Assembly (NCBI GenBank): GCA_017623215.1
Contig: JAGAPO010000075.1
Span: 1-43,462, forward strand
DNA from: Lachnospiraceae bacterium
GTDB lineage: Bacteria; Bacillota; Clostridia; Lachnospirales; Lachnospiraceae
Length of the DNA: 43,462 nt
Direction: 5' to 3'
Shown here: positions 36,388-42,553 of the stretch, one piece after another
How positions within the stretch are numbered: position 1 is the first letter of the stretch
How the letters are laid out: each line of letters opens with the position of its first letter
Made by a program: the position numbers and the translations under genes
The notes under the pieces: generated by a model
Told to the model about the DNA's origin: nothing
Databases searched by the model: none
Seen by the model: only the letters and a program-made list of their open reading frames with translations

Positions 36388-36406
36388 ACGCAATTTCAAA
36401 TTGCGT
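36388..36406. promoter_or_regulatory. Perfect 19-bp palindrome, candidate operator
   Basis: ACGCAATTT, a single central C, then AAATTGCGT: nine matched bases on each side. It lies 20 bp upstream of the -35 box of HTH-ARH and about 67 bp upstream of the -35 of the asparaginase. There is no T-run, so it is not a terminator, and its compact symmetry suits a dimeric HTH protein. Confidence 0.65.
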
Positions 36407-36473
36407 CTTCCAACGACTCCGTACCTGATTTTCATTCTGCACATCGTTGGCTCTATTTCCCTTGGAATCCTTC

Positions 36474-36502
36474 TTTACAACCGCCCGTAAATACGGTATA
36501 CT
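36474..36502 (+). promoter_or_regulatory. Sigma-A-type promoter for the L-asparaginase
   Basis: TTTACA (36474-36479), a 17-bp spacer and TATACT (36497-36502). Transcription would start near 36509, about 63 nt before the start codon. Confidence 0.75.
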
Positions 36503-36571
36503 TTCCTCAGTGTATGTAAGAATATTTCCGAAAGGAGGCATCGCGCAGCGCCTTCGCGCGGTTATATAAGA

Positions 36572-37579
36572 ATGAACAGCAAAAAGAAAATCCTCCTGCT
36601 CGCGACAGGAGGCACCATTGTATCGGCAGAGACCGCAGGAGGAGACGGACTTGCCCCCTCTCTTGATATTGCCGGAATCTTCCCCTATCTTCCCGGCGTC
36701 GCGGACACTTACGAAATTACGGCAAAGAGCATTCTGAATCTGGACAGCTCCAATATTCAGCCGGAGGAATGGGTGGTGATCGCCCGAAGCATCTATGAGG
36801 CGTATCCGGATTATGACGGAATCGTTGTCACGCACGGAACGGATACCATGGCGTATACCGCCTCGATCCTCACCTTTATGCTTCCCAATATCCCGATTCC
36901 GGTCGTTCTGACCGGCTCCCAGCTTCCGCTCGCCCATCCGTTAACCGATGCGACGGATAATCTGCGGTATGCGTTCGCAATGTCAGCAAGCGGAATCCCC
37001 GGCGTATTTATCGCGTTCAACCGCCGCATTATCCTCGGTTGCCGCGCCGTTAAGGTACGGACCACCGGGTTCGATGCGTTCGAAAGTGTGAACTGCGAAG
37101 ATGTCGGCATTATTAATTCCGGCGGCCTCGTAATCAACCAGTCCGTGCTCCCGAAGCTCTCCGGCAAATGCCGGCTGCTCGACCGTCTCTGTTCGGATGT
37201 CTTCCTGATCAAATTAACCCCGGGATTGAATCCGCGGATTTTTGATATGCTCCTTGACATGAATTACAAGGGGATTGTAATTGAAGCCTTTGGCGCGGGC
37301 GGAATTCATTTCGTTCATCGTGATCTGATCTCAAAGCTTCAGAAGCTTACGGACTGCGGCATTCCGGTCGTTGTCTCCAGTCAGTGCCTGTACGAGCGCA
37401 GCGACCTGTCCATCTATCAGACCGGCAAGCTCGCCCTCAGACAGGGCGTGATTCCGGCTTACGACATGACGACGGAGGCCGCCGTGACCAAGCTCATCTG
37501 GGCGCTCGGACAGACCGACTCGTTAAACGAGATCCGCACCATTTTTGCGACCAGCTACGCAGGTGAAGTCACCCCGTAA
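36572..37579 (+). CDS. ansA: Type I (cytoplasmic) L-asparaginase
   Basis: A 335-aa enzyme that hydrolyses asparagine to aspartate and ammonia. Catalytic Thr about T15 in LATGGTIVS and the second triad T90-D91 in VVTHGTDTM are both present, plus the DATDNLRYA helix. No signal peptide, so it is cytoplasmic and AnsA-like. The only strong Shine-Dalgarno, AAAGGAGG at 36531-36538, is 33 nt before the ATG, with a small GC hairpin between (CGCGC/GCGCG); no in-frame start exists in the interval. It may be regulated together with the divergent HTH-ARH gene. Confidence 0.92.
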   Translation: MNSKKKILLLATGGTIVSAETAGGDGLAPSLDIAGIFPYLPGVADTYEITAKSILNLDSSNIQPEEWVVIARSIYEAYPDYDGIVVTHGTDTMAYTASILTFMLPNIPIPVVLTGSQLPLAHPLTDATDNLRYAFAMSASGIPGVFIAFNRRIILGCRAVKVRTTGFDAFESVNCEDVGIINSGGLVINQSVLPKLSGKCRLLDRLCSDVFLIKLTPGLNPRIFDMLLDMNYKGIVIEAFGAGGIHFVHRDLISKLQKLTDCGIPVVVSSQCLYERSDLSIYQTGKLALRQGVIPAYDMTTEAAVTKLIWALGQTDSLNEIRTIFATSYAGEVTP

Positions 37580-37613
37580 ATGCGTGTCAAATTCCTGACA
37601 CACATCATATACT

Positions 37614-37667
37614 GGGAAATATCAAGGGGTCTTAAAGAACCGGATCCCTTGACATTTCCCTTTTTTT
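37614..37667 (+). terminator. Intrinsic terminator of the asparaginase gene
   Basis: GGGAAATATCAAGGG (37614-37628) pairs with CCCTTGACATTTCCC (37646-37660) with one mismatch, followed by seven T. Its 3' arm contains the TTGACA of the next promoter. A small GTGTCA/TGACAC hairpin precedes it at 37585-37602. Confidence 0.88.
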
Positions 37668-37677
37668 ATGTTACCAT
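37649..37677 (+). promoter_or_regulatory. Sigma-A-type promoter for glmS, embedded in the upstream terminator
   Basis: TTGACA (37649-37654), a 17-bp spacer made largely of the terminator T-run, and TACCAT (37672-37677). Transcription would start near 37684, giving about 210 nt of RNA before the ribozyme cleavage site. Confidence 0.6.
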
Positions 37678-37695
37678 GACCAGTGCGTGCTCATG

Positions 37696-37755
37696 CTCCT
37701 TTTGGAGGTACTCCTTTTAGAGATACTCCTTTTGGAGATACTCCCTTCGGAGAAT
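37696..37755 (+). repeat. Four tandem 15-bp units, each a small palindrome, in the glmS leader
   Basis: Units at 37696-37710, 37711-37725, 37726-37740 and 37741-37755 follow the pattern CTCC-NNNN-RGAG-NNN (CTCCTTTTGGAGGTA and variants). Each can fold as a 4-bp stem with a 4-nt loop. All lie in the RNA segment upstream of the ribozyme cleavage site. Confidence 0.9.
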
Positions 37756-37893
37756 GCGCTCGCCGCGCGGTCTTTCCTTTCGGCAGACCCGTAGGAAGCG
37801 GCTGTGGAACCGTTCCTCTCCACAATCGTAGGATTTCAGCAGAAATGCTTTCCCTGCTTTTTCGAATTGCTTCGAACGCAAGGGATATTATTA

Positions 37894-38053
37894 GCGCCAG
37901 TACTTTTCTGAACGGAACCGTTCTTTAGACGGATTGGAAAGTTGACGAGGCGGAAGGTGATCGAAATTTCGGCGGATGCCTTCCCGCACCGATCCGGGTG
38001 CGTCATATGCCGTTAAACCCCGTGGGTAACTGCGGGAACAGAAGCGTCATATC
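37894..38053 (+). ncRNA. glmS ribozyme-riboswitch
   Basis: Self-cleaving RNA activated by glucosamine-6-phosphate, repressing glmS when product is plentiful. Visible landmarks are AGCGCC with cleavage expected between A37893 and G37894, TTGACGAGG, ATCGAAATTTCGGCGGATGCC, the paired GGCGGAAGG/CCTTCCCG stem, a CACCGATCCGGGTG hairpin, and a 3' domain with CCCCGTGGGTAACTGCGGG ending in AGAAGCGTCAT. The order and sequences match the Bacillus/Thermoanaerobacter ribozymes. It sits about 40 nt before the glmS start, as expected. The 3' boundary is approximate. Confidence 0.95.
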
Positions 38054-38094
38054 CGGATGGTACCTTGACAATTATATAATAAAGGAGAATGCTT

Positions 38095-39948
38095 ATGTGT
38101 GGAATTATTGGTTTTACCGGGTATCTTGACGCATCCGAGGTGTTAATCAGCGGTCTTTCGGCTTTGGAATACCGCGGGTATGACAGCGCAGGAATCGCCT
38201 GCTTTGAAGACGGACAGATCGCAGTCCGCAAATCGGTCGGAAAGGTGGCAATGCTTGCCGACAAGGTGAGCGGAACGCTTCACTCCTTCTGCGGCATCGG
38301 CCATACGCGCTGGGCGACGCACGGCGGCGTATCGGAAGTCAACGCCCATCCTCACTCCTGCGGACGTGTCACGCTCATTCACAACGGAATTATTGAGAAT
38401 TATCATGAACTCGCAGGCGAGCTTGCAGCAACCGGACGAATTCCGGTATCTCAGACCGACAGTGAGATTGCCGCAATGCTCATTGATTCCCTCTATGAGG
38501 GGAATCCCAGAGATGCAATCGCGAAGGCGGCCTCCCGCCTGGAAGGAGCCTATGCGTTCTGCATCCTGTTTTCCGATATTCCCGAGACTATCTACTGTAT
38601 CCGAAAGGGAAGCCCTCTCGTTGCCTGCCATACCGAGGACGGTTCTTTGGTTGCCTCCGATATGGTTGCGCTCCTGCGCTATTCGAAGGATTATTTTGTC
38701 CTTCCGGAGGATCAGATTGCGGTGTTATCACGGCACGGAATCGAAGTAACCGAACTGGACGGAACCGTCGTAACCCCTGTTATGCTGCACGTCACCTGGG
38801 ATATGTCCGCCGCACAGAAGAACGGCTTTAAGCACTATATGCTAAAGGAGATTCACGAACAGCCGGAGTCTCTGCGCCGTACGATTACGCCCCGCACCAT
38901 GCGCTGCGTCTACCGGCACGATGACGGCAGCTGTGCGGAGTATTATCTTCCCGACTTTACCGCGGATAAGATTCCGGATTCCGTCTTTCAGGACGTGAAC
39001 CGCGTCGTCATCGCGGCCTGTGGAACCGCAATGCACGCCGGCCTGATGGGACGCATCTTATTCGAGCGCCTGCTCCGCATTCCGGTAACCGTCTCCATTG
39101 CGTCGGAATTCCGTTACGAGAATCCGATTCTGGATGAAACTACGCTCGTCATTACCGTCTCCCAGTCCGGCGAGACCGCCGATACACTGGCTGCTCTGCG
39201 CCTTTCCAGAGAACGCGGGGCTAAGACCCTTTCCATCGTCAACGTAAAGGGCTCTTCCATCGCCAGAGAAAGCGACTACGTTCTGTACACGCACGCAGGC
39301 CCCGAGATTGCAGTTGCAAGCACCAAGGCATATACCGCTCAGCTTGCGGCCTTTTATCTGATCGCGTTCCGCTTTGCACTCGCCCGCGGTGCCATTAAAG
39401 CAGAAGTCTGCGCTTCCATGACGGAGCAGCTGCTTTCGACGATTCACTCCGTGGACGATACGCTCCTGTTAAAGAATCAGCTCAAAGATATCAGCCGCCA
39501 TCTTGTAACGGCATCCAATCTCTTCTTTATCGGGCGCAGCCTTGACTATGCGCTTTCCTGCGAGGGCTCTATCAAGCTGAAGGAAATCACGTATATTCAT
39601 TCCGAAGCCTACGCGGCCGGCGAGCTCAAGCACGGAACGCTTTCGCTGATTACCGAGGGAATCCCCGTCATCGCGCTTGCAACCCAGAGCGACGTGCTCT
39701 CCAAGATGATATCCAATGTCAAAGAAGTGCGCGCCCGCGGTGCCATGGTCATCCTGATCACCAAAAAAGAGGCGGTTGTGGAAGAAAGTCTGTACGACTA
39801 CCGAGTCGATCTTCCGGATACTCCGGATCTCTACGCTCCGTTCACGGCAGCCGTTGTTCTCCAGCTTCTGGCCTACTACACCTCCTCATATCGCGGACTT
39901 GACGTCGACCAGCCAAGAAACCTGGCGAAATCGGTGACTGTTGAATAA
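38095..39948 (+). CDS. glmS: Glutamine--fructose-6-phosphate aminotransferase (isomerizing)
   Basis: A 617-aa enzyme making glucosamine-6-phosphate for peptidoglycan precursors. The N-terminal glutaminase domain starts MCGIIG, with the nucleophile Cys1 exposed after Met removal; EYRGYDSAGI and TRWATHG follow. Two SIS domains bind the sugar (CGTAMHAG and SQSGETADT in the first, GRSLDYALS in the second), and the C-terminus ends DQPRNLAKSVTVE, as is canonical. The start is ATG 38095, 7 nt after AAGGAGA; the ATG at 38089 touches the ribosome site and would bury the Cys. Controlled by the ribozyme just upstream. Confidence 0.98.
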   Translation: MCGIIGFTGYLDASEVLISGLSALEYRGYDSAGIACFEDGQIAVRKSVGKVAMLADKVSGTLHSFCGIGHTRWATHGGVSEVNAHPHSCGRVTLIHNGIIENYHELAGELAATGRIPVSQTDSEIAAMLIDSLYEGNPRDAIAKAASRLEGAYAFCILFSDIPETIYCIRKGSPLVACHTEDGSLVASDMVALLRYSKDYFVLPEDQIAVLSRHGIEVTELDGTVVTPVMLHVTWDMSAAQKNGFKHYMLKEIHEQPESLRRTITPRTMRCVYRHDDGSCAEYYLPDFTADKIPDSVFQDVNRVVIAACGTAMHAGLMGRILFERLLRIPVTVSIASEFRYENPILDETTLVITVSQSGETADTLAALRLSRERGAKTLSIVNVKGSSIARESDYVLYTHAGPEIAVASTKAYTAQLAAFYLIAFRFALARGAIKAEVCASMTEQLLSTIHSVDDTLLLKNQLKDISRHLVTASNLFFIGRSLDYALSCEGSIKLKEITYIHSEAYAAGELKHGTLSLITEGIPVIALATQSDVLSKMISNVKEVRARGAMVILITKKEAVVEESLYDYRVDLPDTPDLYAPFTAAVVLQLLAYYTSSYRGLDVDQPRNLAKSVTVE

Positions 39949-40033
39949 TCTGCATTATATTGTGCCGCCGCAATGCATCGGGCCACTGCGGCAGCCTCAA
40001 ACCGGAGCCAAATCTCCGGTTAAAAAAGCAAAT

Positions 40034-40095
40034 GGCCTCCGCCTGTTTTCCTCTCCCCGGCTCTGATAAGCCGTGAGTGAAAACAGGCGGAAGCC
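40034..40095 (-). terminator. Large nested hairpin, terminator of the 40.2-41.8 kb operon
   Basis: GGCCTCCGCCTGTTTT (40034-40049) pairs with AAAACAGGCGGAAGCC (40080-40095) with one mismatch. The loop holds an inner CGGCT/AGCCG stem. On the minus strand it is followed by ATTTGCTTTTTT. It may also stop glmS transcription. A further AACCGGAG/CTCCGGTT hairpin is at 40000-40021, and GCCGC/GCGGC at about 39964-39992. Confidence 0.7.
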
Positions 40096-40099
40096 TCCC

Positions 40100-40154
40100 G
40101 CTCTTTCTATGCTCTTTCTATGCTCTTTCTGCGCTCTTTCTGTTCTCTGTCTGT
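40100..40154. repeat. Five 11-bp tandem units (GCTCTTTCTAT type)
   Basis: Units start at 40100, 40111, 40122, 40133 and 40144. The first two are identical, the next two differ in the last two bases, and the fifth is degenerate. They lie between the stop of the gene at 40200 and its hairpin terminator, in the 3' UTR. Confidence 0.88.
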
Positions 40155-40199
40155 TCTCCTTTTATGTTCTTTTTTATGATTTCGTTCTTCTCGCTTTTC

Positions 40200-40733
40200 T
40201 CATCCGGCTTTTCCGTCCTCAATACTTTTCTTCTTCCAGCTAATCAGCTTCACACCAACCCAGATAATGAAACATGCAAAGATAGTCTGCGGCACAAACC
40301 AGCGCACAAAATTGGCCAGCTCCTGAATAATCCAGAAATTAAAATATGTTCCAATCATCCGAACAAAACAGTTAAACAAAATACTTGCGCCAAGCACAAT
40401 CAGCACAATTGCAGCAAGCACATTATATTTCTTTATGAAGTGTATCACATTGTCCCGGTCAAGATTCTCGATGAACAGATAATGATCCTCCAGACAGTAG
40501 AATTCCTCATCATCGAGCGAGCTCTTATTCATACTGTCAAAAAAACTGTAGAACCACAGCACCGGCAGCAGATACAAAAGCGCTCCGATACTCAGCCAGC
40601 TTTCTAAGAACATCGTGAGGAAAAACGCTCCCATCAAAGAGACTCCTTCCTTCATGAATCCCATGTACATCTGTCCCCCTCCGGGGATAAGCGAGAACAT
40701 GAACGTTAAAAATTTACCTTTTTTTCTTGTCAT
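40200..40733 (-). CDS. Membrane protein of unknown function, linked to ECF sigma module
   Basis: A ~177-aa protein. After a basic start, FMFSLIPGGGQMYMGFMKEG resembles the Gly-rich turn of TM2-like small membrane proteins. Two hydrophobic helices follow to about residue 65, then an acidic soluble loop (SLDDEEFYCLEDHYLF), and two more helices near the C-terminus. I do not recognise a full domain. ATG 40733 has AGGAAAG upstream; an in-frame start 11 codons earlier has no site. It follows the anti-sigma-like gene by about 43 bp and is the last gene before the terminator, so it is probably part of the sigma-factor operon. Confidence 0.72.
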   Translation of the reverse strand: MTRKKGKFLTFMFSLIPGGGQMYMGFMKEGVSLMGAFFLTMFLESWLSIGALLYLLPVLWFYSFFDSMNKSSLDDEEFYCLEDHYLFIENLDRDNVIHFIKKYNVLAAIVLIVLGASILFNCFVRMIGTYFNFWIIQELANFVRWFVPQTIFACFIIWVGVKLISWKKKSIEDGKAG

Positions 40734-40775
40734 AATTCTTTCCTTTCCGCAGCTCATTTGCCGCACCCTTCTACT

Positions 40776-41297
40776 CTATTTTTCTTCGACCAATTCCTCA
40801 ATCGACTCTGATACCCGACGGAATGCCTGACTGATTTCGTCCATAATCTCTTTTCCTGACTCCCGATTCTCCTGCATCCACTCCGAGAATAATCCTCCCG
40901 AATATCCGGTATTCATCTGTCTCATATCCGCAATCCCCGCCGCAAATACAAACGCAACCGCGGCCGCCGTTCCGAGACTGATCTTCAGACTGTACCACCA
41001 CAGCCTTGCCCTCGCAGATTCTTTTGTCTCTTTTTTGTGCGCCGGCGTCAGTCCGAGCCGCTCCGCTCTCATAAGTATCTGCTCCTTCATATCTCCCGGA
41101 GCCGAAAGCGCTGTATTCTTCTCGGTATCCGCAAGAAAGAGTTCGAACTTCTCGCTATCTGCAAGCAATTCGTTCAAATGCCGGATGACTTTAGTATTCC
41201 TGTTCGGCATACTCTCGCTTAACTGCCGCTGTTGTCTTTCTTTCAAAATAATGCTCATTGTATCCATTCCTGTTCTGTCATCCTTTTTTTCACTCAT
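40776..41297 (-). CDS. Probable membrane anti-sigma factor
   Basis: A 173-aa protein with one transmembrane helix at about residues 103-123 (YSLKISLGTAAAVAFVFAAG). The cytoplasmic N-terminal ~100 residues are charged and helical, and a ~50-residue tail is predicted outside. Gene position directly after an ECF sigma factor with a 4-bp ATGA overlap is the classical layout for a cognate anti-sigma factor; the sequence itself shows no ZAS zinc motif (HxxxCxxC). The role is therefore inferred from context and topology. Confidence 0.7.
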   Translation of the reverse strand: MSEKKDDRTGMDTMSIILKERQQRQLSESMPNRNTKVIRHLNELLADSEKFELFLADTEKNTALSAPGDMKEQILMRAERLGLTPAHKKETKESARARLWWYSLKISLGTAAAVAFVFAAGIADMRQMNTGYSGGLFSEWMQENRESGKEIMDEISQAFRRVSESIEELVEEK

Positions 41298-41818
41298 CCG
41301 CCGCTCACTTCCTTTCGCAGTAATTTTCGAAGACTTGCTTTTGCACGGTATATCTGTGTCTGAAGCGTCCGCATATTCTTTCCCGTCTCTTCCGCGATAG
41401 CTCCCATACTTTTTTCTTCATAAAAGTACTGTAACGCGACTGTCCGGTACGGCTCCTTTAAGCTTTCGCACGCCTCCTTCAGTTCCCTCCTCACCTCGTC
41501 AGCCAGAATAATTTCCTCCGGCTGCGGATCCCCGCTCTTCATCTCAATCATCACGGTATCCTCCGTCGGTATCATCTTCCGCCCGGCCCTTTTTTCGTAG
41601 TCCAGACACTTATTGACCGCAATCCGGCATATCCAGGCCTTCTCATTTACTCCGTCGAATGAATTCCAATGCTGACACACAGTTAGGAATGTATCCTGTG
41701 TCAGGTCCTCGGCATCAAAATAGCTGCCCGTAATTCGATAGCAGACAGAAAACACGAGATTCTGGTATTGGTCAATCAGACCGGACAGGTCAAGCTTTCC
41801 GGCACTCAATGCACTCAC
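41294..41818 (-). CDS. ECF-type RNA polymerase sigma factor
   Basis: A 174-aa sigma-70 family protein. Region 2 (about 15-85) has the hallmark DAEDLTQDTFLTV and a WICRIAVNKCLDY segment. Region 4 (about 112-168) has LKEPYRTVALQYFYEEKSMGAIAEETG and TLQTQIYRAKASLRKLL. No region 1.1 or 3. The start is a GTG at 41818 with AGGAAAGG nearby; a TTG three codons later is an alternative. It heads a three-gene unit with a putative anti-sigma factor and a membrane protein, so it likely answers an envelope signal. Confidence 0.92.
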   Translation of the reverse strand: MSALSAGKLDLSGLIDQYQNLVFSVCYRITGSYFDAEDLTQDTFLTVCQHWNSFDGVNEKAWICRIAVNKCLDYEKRAGRKMIPTEDTVMIEMKSGDPQPEEIILADEVRRELKEACESLKEPYRTVALQYFYEEKSMGAIAEETGKNMRTLQTQIYRAKASLRKLLRKEVSGG

Positions 41819-41841
41819 CGCCTTTCCTCTCTCTATTCTAT

Positions 41842-41870
41842 ATAACGAATCAGCTTTCGGATTTACTTCA
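41842..41870 (-). promoter_or_regulatory. Possible autoregulated ECF promoter
   Basis: On the minus strand TGAAGT (41870-41865) and CGTTAT (41847-41842) are 17 bp apart, just before the sigma gene. This differs from the sigma-A boxes elsewhere in the window and has the shape of an ECF promoter, but a single instance is weak evidence. Confidence 0.3.
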
Positions 41871-41911
41871 AATGATTCAAAAATATATTAATTTTTTCTT
41901 CCTTTACCACG

Positions 41912-41943
41912 AAAAAAGGTGCTGTTCCTGGCAGCACCTTTTT
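41912..41943 (-). terminator. Bidirectional intrinsic terminator
   Basis: AAAAAAGGTGCTG pairs with CAGCACCTTTTT around an 8-nt loop. It lies about 60 bp past the membrane gene at 42003 and isolates the sigma operon from upstream transcription. Confidence 0.88.
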
Positions 41944-42002
41944 CGGCGTTTCCGCCGACTTTTTTCTTCGTTGTTGTTATCATTTTCCCTCTGCTGTCTT
42001 CC

Positions 42003-42470
42003 TCATCCGTTCCTTCCGGCCGACACCTTATCCTGCACCAACAGCATCAGGTACAAAAGCACCGTCGCCGCCGTCTCATACACCAGCGGCAGGTAATAGA
42101 CACCGACAAAATCAATCTGATATAAAAATGCGAGTCCCATCAGGAAGCTGATGCATCCTATTCCCAAATCAAACAGACATGCCTTTGCTGCCGCAGCGGC
42201 CTTATATTCCGGTGCGGTAAGCTTTCGTAAAAACAGCGGTATTAATATGTAGAATGCAAGATATGCGCACATTGCCGCTTTAGAGGCTCCGTTCCATAAT
42301 GCCCATCCCTTCGTCCCGATATCCGCACCGGAAGCTGCAGCAAGCGCCGCTTCTTCCAACGCGCTTCCCGCCCGAATGTGACACCATATACTGAGCGGAT
42401 AGCTGATAATCACAATTCCTGCGCATACCGCACACATCGTCCTGCCCATATTCCACCGTCTGTGTTCCAT
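42003..42470 (-). CDS. Four-helix membrane protein of unknown function
   Basis: A 155-aa hydrophobic protein with four predicted helices (about 10-28, 65-82, 95-118 and 123-145) and Ala-rich loops. No domain recognised. The ATG at 42470 follows AAAGGAG with 7 nt spacing. It lies 84 bp after the HD-GYP gene on the same strand and is closed by the terminator at 41912-41943, so the two may be co-transcribed. Confidence 0.68.
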   Translation of the reverse strand: MEHRRWNMGRTMCAVCAGIVIISYPLSIWCHIRAGSALEEAALAAASGADIGTKGWALWNGASKAAMCAYLAFYILIPLFLRKLTAPEYKAAAAAKACLFDLGIGCISFLMGLAFLYQIDFVGVYYLPLVYETAATVLLYLMLLVQDKVSAGRNG

Positions 42471-42553
42471 CCTCCTTCTCCTTTCGCCGCACGATACGCT
42501 CTTTGCGCCCGCCTTGGAGACAGTCTTTTAGCGCCTTAGAGCTTCTTTTCATG

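Noticed and set aside
36329..36937. Minus-strand frame of about 200 codons overlapping the asparaginase
   Set aside because: It runs antisense through the catalytic start of ansA and across its promoter; no recognisable domain.
37696..37755. CRISPR-like repeat array
   Set aside because: Units are 15 bp, directly adjacent with no spacers, and no cas genes are present.
37683..37928. Open frame of 81 codons with repeated Thr-Pro-Phe-Gly-Asp units before glmS
   Set aside because: It starts with GTG at the expected transcription start, has no ribosome site, and its end runs into the glmS ribozyme. The peptide repeat only reflects the 15-bp DNA repeat.
38065..38080. TTGACA followed by TATAAT just before glmS
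   Set aside because: The boxes are only 4 bp apart and the TATAAT directly abuts the ribosome site, so this cannot be a normal promoter. It belongs to the end of the ribozyme leader.
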